Origin: JAAURS01 sp044923475
GTDB taxonomy: Bacteria; Cyanobacteriota; Cyanobacteriia; Thermosynechococcales; Thermosynechococcaceae
Direction: 5' to 3'
NCBI RefSeq assembly: GCF_044923475.1
Contig: NZ_CP137338.1
Coordinates: forward strand, 2,728,001-2,792,000
DNA: 64,000 nt
Shown here one piece after another: positions 1-7,927 of the stretch (position 1 is its first letter; each line of letters begins with the position of its first letter). A program made the position numbers and the translations under genes. Under the pieces are notes generated by a model. The model ran no database searches, was not told where the DNA came from, and saw only the letters and a list, made by a program, of their open reading frames with translations.

Positions 1-393
1 CGCCACCAGAGCCAACTAGAATTAGAAAATATGCGATCGCATCTCCTAGAAACCTTTCAGGCTGAGGTGCTCGGTATATTAGAATCGCTGATTTTGCAAT
101 GGCCGACTGCAGCCTATACCGCTCGTCAAAATCCCACAATTTCTGCCGCGAAGTTGATTCCGCTCGCAAAACCGATCGAGCAATTGCTCCAAGCATGGGA
201 GATAGAAGCGATCGCCGCAGTCGGGCAAATCGTCAACTACGATCCCACCGTTCATCAATGGATTGGGGATGCGACCCCTCCAGCGTTAGGCCAGCCCGTC
301 CAAGTGAGCCACATCGGCTACCGTCAAAGAGAACGTCTGCTCTACCGCGCAAAGGTGCGCGCCCCAAAACCTGAAGTCGTCCCATCAACCTAG
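1..393 (+). CDS. GrpE-like protein, C-terminal part (cut by window start)
   Basis: The reading frame is open from base 1 and ends with TAG at 391-393, so the true start lies outside the window. The visible 130 residues begin with a charged, coiled-coil-like stretch and end in a small beta-type domain containing GYRQRERLLYRAKV. That resembles the C-terminal beta domain of GrpE nucleotide-exchange factors, where a similar GYxxxDRLLRPA motif contacts DnaK. Cyanobacteria carry divergent GrpE-like proteins in addition to canonical GrpE, and the LLQWP and PLAKPIEQLLQAW segments fit that group as I remember it. An internal ATG at 31 exists but would remove part of the helix. The family call is moderately sure; the cellular role is inferred. 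Confidence 0.55.
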   Translation, partial: RHQSQLELENMRSHLLETFQAEVLGILESLILQWPTAAYTARQNPTISAAKLIPLAKPIEQLLQAWEIEAIAAVGQIVNYDPTVHQWIGDATPPALGQPVQVSHIGYRQRERLLYRAKVRAPKPEVVPST

Positions 394-419
394 GCTCAGT
401 CTGGGCTCGGAGCATAGCA

Positions 420-2771
420 ATGCGATCGCCTGCATCTTCTTGGCAACTCAAACCGCAGCACAGTCCGCCAGATTGGCTGGTGGACCTGTTGAAAACTCGC
501 CTCCCCCACAGTGACGGACGTTTCGTCGCCCAGCTGCTCTGGCAGCGGGGGGTAACGGATCCCGAATCCGTCCTCGCCTTTTTGGATGCCGATACGTACC
601 GACCGACCTCGCCTTGGGCCTTCGGTCCCGAGATGGAGCAGGCGATCGCGCGGCTGGGTCGAGCGCGCGATCGCCAAGAAACGGTGTTCGTCTGGGGCGA
701 CTTCGACGCCGATGGCATCACGGCCACGGCAGTCCTGTGGGAAGGACTGGGCCAGTTTTTTCAGCAAGATCGAACGCTGCACTACTTCATTCCCAATCGC
801 CTCAAGGAATCCCACGGACTGTCGGTTGCGGGACTCGAGGCGATCGCCGCCCGAGGCGCTCAGCTCGTCGTCACCTGCGATACGGGGAGTTCCGACTTTG
901 CCGAAATCGATCGCGCTCGGCAATTGGGCTTAGACCTCATCATCACAGACCACCACACCCTGCCCAAAAACCGCCCGCCCGTCGCCGCGTTTCTCAATTC
1001 CCGCACTTTTCCCTCGGGGCACCCGCTGGCCCACCTATCCGGCGTGGCCGTCGCCTACAAACTGGTAGAGGCGCTTTACGACGCGCTGCCCCAAGTGCCC
1101 CACGCCCCCCTGGAAGACTTACTAGACCTCGTTGCCATCGGGCTGATTGCCGATCTCGTCCAACTGACGGGAGACTGTCGCTACCTAGCCCAGAAAGGAC
1201 TGATGCGCCTCAAACAACAGCTTCACAACCCCACGCGCCCCGGCGTGGCAAAACTGTTGGAGCTGTGCCGGCGGACGGGCGATCGCCCTTCGGATATCGC
1301 CTTTGGTCTGGGGCCGCGCATTAACGCCATCAGCCGGATCCACGGCGACGCTCGCGAAGGAGTAGAGCTATTGACGAGCCGCGATTCGGCCAGAGCGTCG
1401 GTGTTGGCAGAATCTGCCGAAGTCACGAATCTTTGCCGCAAGGAAGTCCAGCAGCGCGTCACCCGCGAAGCAGAAGCGCAGATCGCGCAGCTCGATCTAG
1501 AAGCCAATGCCGTCATCGTACTGAGCGATCCGCAATGGCCCGCAGGCGTTTTGGGTTTAGTGGCCAGCCAACTGGCTCAAACCTACGGACGTCCGGCAAT
1601 CTTGCTCAGCGCAGCCGAATCTTCCGCAGATGGCTCCCGCCCGCTGCTGAGAGGGTCCGCCCGCTCCGTACGAGGCATCGACCTTTACGGTTTGCTCCAG
1701 CAGCAGGCCCACCTCCTCGATCGGTTTGGCGGCCATCCCTTTGCCGCTGGATTGAGCTTGCCGCCAGAGAATTTGCCCCTATTTACGGCATCCATCCACC
1801 AATACTTTCGCCAAACGATCGGAGAGTGGACTCCCGCAGCCTTAGACGTCGACCTAGAAGTTACCCTCGCCGACGTCGTGCGGGATGGAGGGGCGAGCTT
1901 ATTTCGCGAACTCCAGCAACTCGAACCTTACGGGATGGGCAATCCCGCACCCCAGCTTTTAATCCGCAACGCTTGGCTGGAGCGACGGCGCGGATCTTGG
2001 ACGCAGGCTGCGGGCAGTAACAAGGTGCAGTACAAAAAAGCGCGGTTTATGCTGCGAGATGAGAGCACATCGACGCTTTTTTCAGGTGTATGGTGGGGGC
2101 ACGATGTCAGCGAACTGCCGGAGGGACGTTGCGACATCGTCGCCGAGCTCGAGTCCGGGCAGCTCGATCGCCGGGTTGAGTATCACCTGAGACTGACGGC
2201 CATTCGCCCTGCACTAGGGGACGGTTCTCCGAGCAGTTCCCCGTCGAAGGAACCTTGGTTGCTCGACTGGCGACAGCAAGCAGCAGAAAGCCGATATTCC
2301 GATCCGGTGCTCCGTTTGGATCGATGCCCCGACGATTGGGACGAGCTAGGCACCTGGGCGCTGCAGGCCACCGCCCAGCAAGAAAAATTAGCTCTCGCTT
2401 ACCCCGCTTCGGGCCTGTCCGCCGCCGCGTTCAAGTGGCAGCAGCTTGCGGGGTTGGCGAAATATCTAGCCCGGACCCGCGATCGCGTTGGATTTGCTGC
2501 CGTGCGAGAGCGGCTGGAACTCGGAAGGCGATCGCTTTCCTTTGGCCTTGAAGCCCTTGAAGCCGTGGGGTTTCCCCTCAATCTCGAAGCAGAGACGCTC
2601 GGGGTGTTAGGCCAACCCAAAACCCTATCCGAATCCGAGACGACGGATGCGACTCAGGCGATCGCGCGCTTTCTCGACGCAGTAGCAGAAGAACAATTCC
2701 AACACGAATACTTTCAGCGCGCACCGATCGACCAACTTCAGCAAACTTTAGAGCAGCGCTTGATGGGATAA
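420..2771 (+). CDS. recJ: Single-stranded-DNA-specific exonuclease RecJ
   Basis: A 783-residue DHH-family nuclease that degrades single-stranded DNA 5' to 3' in recombination and mismatch repair. The metal-binding motifs are all visible: GDFDADG at residues 93-99, DTGSSD at 154-159 and TDHH at 176-179. The DHHA1 region follows, with RGSARSVRGIDL and FGGHPFAAGLS. An OB-fold region and a cyanobacterial-type C-terminal extension of roughly 200 residues complete the protein. The ATG at 420 follows the upstream gene by 26 bp, with CGGAG a few bases before it. All expected catalytic aspartates are present, so the enzyme should be active. Confidence 0.95.
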   Translation: MRSPASSWQLKPQHSPPDWLVDLLKTRLPHSDGRFVAQLLWQRGVTDPESVLAFLDADTYRPTSPWAFGPEMEQAIARLGRARDRQETVFVWGDFDADGITATAVLWEGLGQFFQQDRTLHYFIPNRLKESHGLSVAGLEAIAARGAQLVVTCDTGSSDFAEIDRARQLGLDLIITDHHTLPKNRPPVAAFLNSRTFPSGHPLAHLSGVAVAYKLVEALYDALPQVPHAPLEDLLDLVAIGLIADLVQLTGDCRYLAQKGLMRLKQQLHNPTRPGVAKLLELCRRTGDRPSDIAFGLGPRINAISRIHGDAREGVELLTSRDSARASVLAESAEVTNLCRKEVQQRVTREAEAQIAQLDLEANAVIVLSDPQWPAGVLGLVASQLAQTYGRPAILLSAAESSADGSRPLLRGSARSVRGIDLYGLLQQQAHLLDRFGGHPFAAGLSLPPENLPLFTASIHQYFRQTIGEWTPAALDVDLEVTLADVVRDGGASLFRELQQLEPYGMGNPAPQLLIRNAWLERRRGSWTQAAGSNKVQYKKARFMLRDESTSTLFSGVWWGHDVSELPEGRCDIVAELESGQLDRRVEYHLRLTAIRPALGDGSPSSSPSKEPWLLDWRQQAAESRYSDPVLRLDRCPDDWDELGTWALQATAQQEKLALAYPASGLSAAAFKWQQLAGLAKYLARTRDRVGFAAVRERLELGRRSLSFGLEALEAVGFPLNLEAETLGVLGQPKTLSESETTDATQAIARFLDAVAEEQFQHEYFQRAPIDQLQQTLEQRLMG

Positions 2772-2811
2772 AGATTTGATATCGTTAATTGAATTGAAAG
2801 GGAAAAGCACG

Positions 2812-3051
2812 ATGACGGTCGAACGCTGGACGGATGAAATGTTGGATAAGCTAGCTGAGTTAACTGCTCGAAATGCAAGTGCTATTGATAAAAATACTGC
2901 GGCGATTGACAAGCTTGCGGAAGAGGAAAAAGAACTCAATATCCGTTTTAGTGCCTATCAACAAGCATCTCAGTGGGTGGTCAACTTAGCGTTTGGTCTG
3001 CTGGCGACGGCAACGATTACAACAATCGTGACCGCTGTATTTCGGAAGTAG
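2812..3051 (+). CDS. Small coiled-coil, single-pass membrane protein
   Basis: A 79-residue protein. The N-terminal half is a predicted amphipathic helix with ELTARNASAIDKNTAAIDKLAEEEKE. The C-terminal half holds one hydrophobic segment (WVVNLAFGLLATATITTIVTAVF) ending in RK. I place the start at ATG 2812, behind AAAGGGAAAA, rather than at the upstream TTG at 2776. It follows recJ by 40 bp on the same strand and may be cotranscribed. Similar short coiled-coil proteins with a C-terminal membrane anchor are common in cyanobacteria, but I do not recognise a function. Confidence 0.6.
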   Translation: MTVERWTDEMLDKLAELTARNASAIDKNTAAIDKLAEEEKELNIRFSAYQQASQWVVNLAFGLLATATITTIVTAVFRK

Positions 3052-3080
3052 CTGTCTGTCTCAGAATTAAAATCAATCCA

Positions 3081-3818
3081 TTATTCCGGTAGGTCGAACA
3101 AGACGGTTGTCATATAGCGATCTGCCCATTCAGCACCAAAGGCAGATTCCAAGACGCGACGGGTTTTGTCGTTGCGCTGTTGTTTTTCGCAGTAGTAGCG
3201 CTGTGCGGCAAGTAGTCGAGACCGATCTGCAATGGAAACGGGACGCGCAGCGATCGCCTGCTGGCAGTGGATGCTCAAAAATGCCTCTGCGCGCTCTAGA
3301 AACAGGGACTCTTCTGCTGGATTCGCGGGGCGGACAAACAAACAAAATTCGGAAAAAATGTCGCCCCAGATCGGTAAATCGCGAGGTTGAGAGAAAGCGG
3401 GTTGCGGCAAGGCATTTAGGGCAGTGCGGTAGTCTTCGGGTAGGCGACGGTCGGGACTCGTGGGAGATAGATCGGCGATCGCCGCGCTAATCTGTCCGCG
3501 CCCGCCGACGAGATCGGTTCCGAACATCGGCAGCGCGTAATCGGAACGGGGAAACATGACACAGTGAAGGATATCCAGGCGATCGCTCACCCGCGCAAGT
3601 TCTAAGTGCAGCTTGCGAAACTGCGGTGTTTGGTAACAGCGATTTTCAATGACGAGCTTTTGCCCCTCCAAACGCCCCTCGATATACCCAAACTCGTCCG
3701 GGAGGTGGTAGGGAGATAGATCTAAATAACGCTGCCAAGTCGCCTCAATTCGGTCTGCCCACTGTTCTAGCAAAGGATGTAACTGCTGGCGAAGGGTAAG
3801 CGAAGGGACGGTAGGCAT
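3081..3818 (-). CDS. pcyA: Phycocyanobilin:ferredoxin oxidoreductase (first copy)
   Basis: A 245-residue ferredoxin-dependent bilin reductase that converts biliverdin IXalpha to phycocyanobilin, the chromophore of phycocyanin, allophycocyanin and many phytochromes. PcyA hallmarks are present: YxxPxEFGYIEG, the ENRCYQTPQFRKLHLELA block, and LDILHCVMFPRSDYALPMFGTD. E73, H85 and D102 correspond to the catalytic Glu76, His88 and Asp105 of the Synechocystis enzyme, with a constant offset of three. It is the last gene of a minus-strand run pebA-tyrA-pcyA with gaps of about 110-125 bp. A second, clearly diverged pcyA lies at 33079-33819. This copy has no L-box-like repeat upstream, so it is probably the constitutively used one; that is inference. 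Confidence 0.95.
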   Translation of the reverse strand: MPTVPSLTLRQQLHPLLEQWADRIEATWQRYLDLSPYHLPDEFGYIEGRLEGQKLVIENRCYQTPQFRKLHLELARVSDRLDILHCVMFPRSDYALPMFGTDLVGGRGQISAAIADLSPTSPDRRLPEDYRTALNALPQPAFSQPRDLPIWGDIFSEFCLFVRPANPAEESLFLERAEAFLSIHCQQAIAARPVSIADRSRLLAAQRYYCEKQQRNDKTRRVLESAFGAEWADRYMTTVLFDLPE

Positions 3819-3942
3819 GGTATAGAGAGGCTTGCAACTCTTTTAACTATAGGGACGTTCGGCACTCGTTCCGGTGGTAAAGGCTCAAACGTTACGAATC
3901 TGCAATGAATGGGTCAGCGCGCGGTTTCAGATGGCTCAACCG

Positions 3943-4788
3943 TCAAGCTTTGTCCGCAAACTGAGGTCTGGCCTGATGGGTTTCGGTTAAATGCCGTTCT
4001 AGGTCGTCCCAGCGGTGTTGTTCGATCAGCAGGATGCAGCGATCGATGGATTGGCGATAGATTTGGAGCGATCGCAATAGCTCTTCTCGGTTGTATTGCG
4101 CCATCATCCGTCCTAACGCTGGGTTGCCGCCGCCCACTCGACTCGTATCGCGAAAACCGGAGCTGGCTAAGGCTTGCGCTAAGGCTAAGGTGGTCGCTTC
4201 CGGCTCTTGCTGACAGGCAGCAATCAGGCTGGCGCTTGCCATGACAGGCAAGTGGGAAATCCAAGCCACAGCGCGATCGTGTTGGGCGGGGGAGCATTCG
4301 TAGTAGTTGCTTTGCAGCGCTCGAATCAGGTGCTCTAATGTCGCTTTAGCTTCGGAATCCGTGCGCGCCGTTGGGGTCAAGACGTAGGGGCGATTGGCAA
4401 ACAGCCCCGCCTGAGCGGCGGCGATGCCCGCTGTTTCTTTCCCTGCCATGGGGTGCCCGCCCACAAACCGATGCCACAGCGGTTCTAGAGTCTCTACCAC
4501 CGAGGCTTTCACGGAACCCACATCGGTCAAAATTGCTGCGGGCGATAGGTACGGAACGAGCGCCTCTGCTGTCTGTGGCATGACGCCTAAGGGCGTACAG
4601 AGAAAGATTGCTTCCGCCGCGCTCAGCAGTTCGAACTCAGCGCTCGCGCGATCCACGGCTCCGAGGGCGATCGCCTGTTCGCAGGTTGCCGTCTGACGGC
4701 TGACCCCTAAAACTTCGTGCCCCGCCGCCCGCAGATCGAAACCGAGCGATCCGCCAATGAGACCGAGTCCGACAATACCGATTTTCAT
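3943..4788 (-). CDS. tyrA: Prephenate/arogenate dehydrogenase
   Basis: A 281-residue NAD(P)-dependent dehydrogenase of tyrosine biosynthesis. In cyanobacteria the preferred substrate is usually arogenate. The N-terminal Rossmann fold shows GLGLIGGSLG (residues 7-16). The sequences TDVGSVKASV and GGHPMAGKETAG are the substrate-binding signatures of the TyrA family, and ISHLPVMASASL lies in the helical dimerisation domain. It sits between pcyA and pebA on the same strand, separated by 124 and 112 bp. Nothing in the sequence links it to bilin synthesis beyond this position. Confidence 0.92.
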   Translation of the reverse strand: MKIGIVGLGLIGGSLGFDLRAAGHEVLGVSRQTATCEQAIALGAVDRASAEFELLSAAEAIFLCTPLGVMPQTAEALVPYLSPAAILTDVGSVKASVVETLEPLWHRFVGGHPMAGKETAGIAAAQAGLFANRPYVLTPTARTDSEAKATLEHLIRALQSNYYECSPAQHDRAVAWISHLPVMASASLIAACQQEPEATTLALAQALASSGFRDTSRVGGGNPALGRMMAQYNREELLRSLQIYRQSIDRCILLIEQHRWDDLERHLTETHQARPQFADKA

Positions 4789-4900
4789 AGCAACGTTTTT
4801 CAGTCAGTATCCTATAGATATACCGACTTCCGTTGCAATTGGGTTGAAATCCAGCGCGATCGCCCCCGAGTTTCTAAAACCAAAGCATGCCCGAGCCTCA

Positions 4901-5635
4901 CTACCGCAAGGCAACCCCAGCCGCCAAGGGCCTTGCATCCTCAAACAGAAAATCGTAGAGGAATCGCTCTGCCCACTCACGACCAAAGTAGCTGCTAAAT
5001 AAACCCGATGCCGGGTCGCGCTCGGCACTGTATCGATCGTAGTCTTTCTGGGCCTTCGCAATCCTCTCCATGTCTAACGGATCGGTTAAAGGCACGCTTT
5101 GGTCTACTATTTGCCAGTAAAGACTTAGATAGTCTTTAAACGCATCAAACACTTGCGTCTTAATGGTTTCAGGGTCAGTCTTGGCAAACAATAAATACTT
5201 AGAAAAATACTGATTCGCATCGTAGAACTTCATTTCTAGATTTTGAGCCAGATCGGGATAGTTGTCGTGGAGCGCCTTCAGCGGATGGATGTACTTTTGC
5301 AGATAGGCATCATCTTGAAACAGCGGCTGGAAGTCCATAACAACTAAATTTTTAACTTGCCCGAAGGAAAGGAAATCAATCCCCAGTAAAGGTAGTTCGG
5401 ACTGGTATTTGGGATAAATGACGCAATTCAAAATTTGGGCGCTCGTACCCGCATCGATGTAGGTATAGCGAATTTTCCGAAATTCAGGACATTGATAGCA
5501 CCAGCTTTGGACTGTAGCAGGGTTTTTACCGCGATCGCTGACCTGAGACTCCAGCCCCACGGGAATGAGGCGACTTTGTAAATCGAATTTCTGAAATAGA
5601 GATTGCTCTAGATATTCAAGAAAGGGTTTGTACAT
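4901..5635 (-). CDS. pebA: 15,16-dihydrobiliverdin:ferredoxin oxidoreductase
   Basis: A 244-residue bilin reductase that reduces biliverdin at the 15,16 double bond, the first of two steps to phycoerythrobilin. It resembles PebA rather than PebB: IQSW/VQSWCYQ, LNCVIYPKYQSELPLLGIDFLSFG, MDFQPLFQDDAYL and YDRYSAERDPASGLF are PebA-type blocks. D87 in GIDF matches the catalytic aspartate conserved in the family. PebA is normally encoded directly before pebB, but no pebB follows here; the next gene on the strand is tyrA. The divergent neighbour is a CpeS-like lyase, which fits a role in phycoerythrobilin supply. Without PebB elsewhere in the genome the product would be dihydrobiliverdin. Confidence 0.88.
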   Translation of the reverse strand: MYKPFLEYLEQSLFQKFDLQSRLIPVGLESQVSDRGKNPATVQSWCYQCPEFRKIRYTYIDAGTSAQILNCVIYPKYQSELPLLGIDFLSFGQVKNLVVMDFQPLFQDDAYLQKYIHPLKALHDNYPDLAQNLEMKFYDANQYFSKYLLFAKTDPETIKTQVFDAFKDYLSLYWQIVDQSVPLTDPLDMERIAKAQKDYDRYSAERDPASGLFSSYFGREWAERFLYDFLFEDARPLAAGVALR

Positions 5636-5952
5636 AGGTTGGATAGCGGTTGTCGGATTTACAAGCCTGGGTCATTGAGGGTGAAAGATGCTTTGATTTG
5701 CTGCCTCAATTTCGAGAAATAAGGCAACCATGTCACTCCGATCGCGTTGCGGCTGTTCTTATCGCTCCGCTTGATGTTCGGGACTTTTTTGGGGGGTGCT
5801 AGATATTCTTAAGTCCTTCGCCGCCCTACCCTAAGGATTCACCGTTGGCAGAGCAAACTCGACATCGGCGTTTCCCTAAAAAATGCCATCATGGTCAAAC
5901 GGACTGGCCCAACGATTGGCCGAACGAGAGACGTAGAGGTGGTGCAAATTTC
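5636..5952. promoter_or_regulatory. Divergent intergenic region between pebA and cpeS-like gene
   Basis: These 317 bp separate two divergently transcribed bilin genes and must contain both promoters. I see no TTGCAC direct repeat of the L-box type. A run of T followed by G occurs near 5787-5797, and the AT-rich sequence TAGATATTCTT near 5810 could be part of a promoter. An upstream in-frame extension of the lyase frame reaches back to 5845 but does not look like protein (basic, WPNDWPNERR). Confidence 0.4.
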
Positions 5953-6489
5953 ATGAATATTCAGGAGTTTGTCGAACGATCGATCGGGCATTGGCGATCG
6001 CAGCGCAGCGCCCATCACCTCGCATTCGCGCACTTTGAAGCCGTCCGGTCCGAGATCGATATTGTCGCGCTGGACAAAACCGATCCGGCAGTTCTAGAGC
6101 TTTGCAAGACGTACAACATCGACCCCCAGACCGCGACCTCACCCTTTCGCATGAGTTGGGAAGGGCACTCAGACTGGGATGACAGCGAAGTCATCGAAGG
6201 AACCTGCGTGTTGGTTCCGGTCCCCGACCCCACTCGGACCCATTGCGGCAAACTTCTGCGCGATCGCGGCTATGCCGAAACCATTGCAGCAGCGGGCGAA
6301 TATACCTTGACAGAAGATGGGACGTTTATTGTGGTCACCGCCTACGAGCGCGCCGCTGCCGAAGAAAAAATTTGGTTCGTGAATCCTAACGTCCGCTGCC
6401 GGGTATCTTTAATTAAAACCAGTGGGGGAACGGGCGTAGTCACCGCTTCATTCGCTTCAGAAATTCGCCAAATCAACGCAAAAAGATGA
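5953..6489 (+). CDS. cpeS: CpcS/CpeS-type phycobiliprotein lyase
   Basis: A 178-residue member of the CpcS/CpeS/CpcU family: lipocalin-like beta barrels that attach bilins to Cys82-type sites of phycobiliproteins. Family blocks include the N-terminal SIGHWRSQRSAHHLAF, SPFRMSWEGHSDWD, GTCVLVPVPD and the C-terminal EEKIWFVNPNVRCRVSLIKT. I chose ATG 5953, where family similarity begins, with AGAGGTGG upstream. The adjacent downstream gene is CpeT-like, the same order as in cpeCDESTR operons, and the divergent neighbour is pebA. This favours CpeS over CpcS or CpcU, but the substrate subunit cannot be decided from sequence alone. Confidence 0.8.
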   Translation: MNIQEFVERSIGHWRSQRSAHHLAFAHFEAVRSEIDIVALDKTDPAVLELCKTYNIDPQTATSPFRMSWEGHSDWDDSEVIEGTCVLVPVPDPTRTHCGKLLRDRGYAETIAAAGEYTLTEDGTFIVVTAYERAAAEEKIWFVNPNVRCRVSLIKTSGGTGVVTASFASEIRQINAKR

Positions 6490-6665
6490 GATCGCGAGTT
6501 GCTAGCGGAATGTCGCGCCGATGTCGAGAAACCAACACTCCCTACCCATGTATAGCACTACGGATTTTGCTTAGGACGCACTGCTTAATCAAATCCTTAC
6601 TGCTCAAAGCGGGCTATTTACAAACGTCTTAACATGCTCTCGTAGGGCTATATCGCGCGCGTGCC

Positions 6666-7283
6666 ATGTCCCCGAACGATTTGCCTAACGCAACCTCCCA
6701 TAATGCGATCGCCCTAGCCCGTTGGATGGCTGGACATTTTAGCAACGCTCGGCAAGCTTACGAAAATCCTAAGGACTACGCGCACATCCGCATCTTTTTT
6801 CGCCCGCTGTCCTTCGAATTTTTCCACGGGATTGGACTGTACTCGGAACAGGTGTACGACTACGACCTATGGACGCCCTACCGTCAGGGCGTTCATCGCT
6901 TGATCGATCGGGGCGATTGCATTTATATCGAAAACTACAGCCTCAAAAACGCGCTTTTTTATGCCGGTTCTGGGCGAGATTTAAACATTCTCAAAACCAT
7001 TACCCCAGACTGTATCGAGCGCCGCCATCACTGTTCTATGATCTTTCGCCGCGAGGGCGATCGCTTTTTTGGCAGCGTAGAACCCGGCAACCAATGCCTG
7101 ATCGAGAAAAATGGCCGCCAGACATACCTCGACAGCTCCGTTGAGATGACAGAAACCACCTGGATCGGTCTCGATCGGGGTCTAGATATTCACACCCACC
7201 AACAAGTTTGGGGTTCTACCTTTGGACCCTTACGGTTTGAAAAAATTGAAAGCTTTGCCCGTGAAGTGCCCGCTTACCCTTGA
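6666..7283 (+). CDS. cpeT: CpeT/CpcT-type chromophore lyase
   Basis: A 205-residue CpcT/CpeT-family lyase (calyx-like beta barrel). CpcT attaches phycocyanobilin to Cys153 of beta-phycocyanin; CpeT acts on, or chaperones, phycoerythrin. Family blocks are ALARWMAGHFSNARQA, YSEQVYDYDLWTPYRQGVHRL, IENYSLK, CSMIFRREGDRFFG, VEPGNQCLIEKNGRQTYL and QVWGSTFGPLRFEK. The YDYDLW and FFRPLSFEFFHGIG segments look CpeT-like rather than CpcT-like. It starts 176 bp after the CpeS-like gene on the same strand. The subtype is an inference from remembered relatives and from the neighbourhood. Confidence 0.8.
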   Translation: MSPNDLPNATSHNAIALARWMAGHFSNARQAYENPKDYAHIRIFFRPLSFEFFHGIGLYSEQVYDYDLWTPYRQGVHRLIDRGDCIYIENYSLKNALFYAGSGRDLNILKTITPDCIERRHHCSMIFRREGDRFFGSVEPGNQCLIEKNGRQTYLDSSVEMTETTWIGLDRGLDIHTHQQVWGSTFGPLRFEKIESFAREVPAYP

Positions 7284-7544
7284 GAAGCAATTTGAATAGC
7301 CTCTGATATCGCGACGGTGGCGCGGTTTCGATCTCCAAGTCCGTGTAAACATTTCTAACATGCGATTAGTGCCAGCGCTCGCAAGAAGGTTACAGGTGCT
7401 TAAAGTTTGCAGAAAGCACCTCAAAATGTTTTGCTTTGCGCCACCATGTCCTAAAATTGCTTTACTTGTCTGAAATCCGCCATTTTTCTGTTTTTATTTA
7501 TTTTCGAGCACCTCGTTCCTACGTCCTTTGGGGATATTTAATGC

Positions 7545-7868
7545 ATGAAGTTCGATCTGCATGAAATTTTGCCTCTTAATTTTTTCCGCAATAAAACTTC
7601 ATTGGCCGATGTAAAGTCTAGAGCCATTCGCAGTTTTAAAATCCATACGTATTTTGAGGTCGATAACGGCAAAGAATTTTTTCTAGAGCCGCGTAAGGAT
7701 AGCTTCGGCCTTTACACGATGACCTCTCAAGGCTTTAATGTTAAGCCAAATGACCGTATTCTGATTCAGGATCGAACGAAAAGAAGATTCTTCGAAATCT
7801 GTGAAATTCAGTACTACAACGATCTTTCAGATGTTTGGATTGCAAGACTGATAGCCTTGACGGCGTAA
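7545..7868 (+). CDS. Hypothetical protein, 107 aa, downstream of cpeT
   Basis: A 107-residue protein with no family I can name. The second half (ILIQDRTKRRFFEICEIQYYNDLSDVWIARLIAL) has the alternating pattern of a small beta barrel. There is no signal peptide or membrane segment. It starts at ATG 7545, 262 bp after cpeT, and is lower in G+C than its neighbours. Its position after cpeS-cpeT recalls the place of cpeR in cpeCDESTR operons, but I see no CpeR similarity and do not assign it. Confidence 0.5.
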   Translation: MKFDLHEILPLNFFRNKTSLADVKSRAIRSFKIHTYFEVDNGKEFFLEPRKDSFGLYTMTSQGFNVKPNDRILIQDRTKRRFFEICEIQYYNDLSDVWIARLIALTA

Positions 7869-7927
7869 GGATATTAGCGGCGAAAGGATAAAAGTCACGC
7901 TGTATTTTGCAGTCGCTCGCTCAGTAG

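Noticed and set aside
614..1324. 236-aa arginine-rich ORF within recJ
   Set aside because: Shadow of recJ in another frame, produced by high G+C at third positions.
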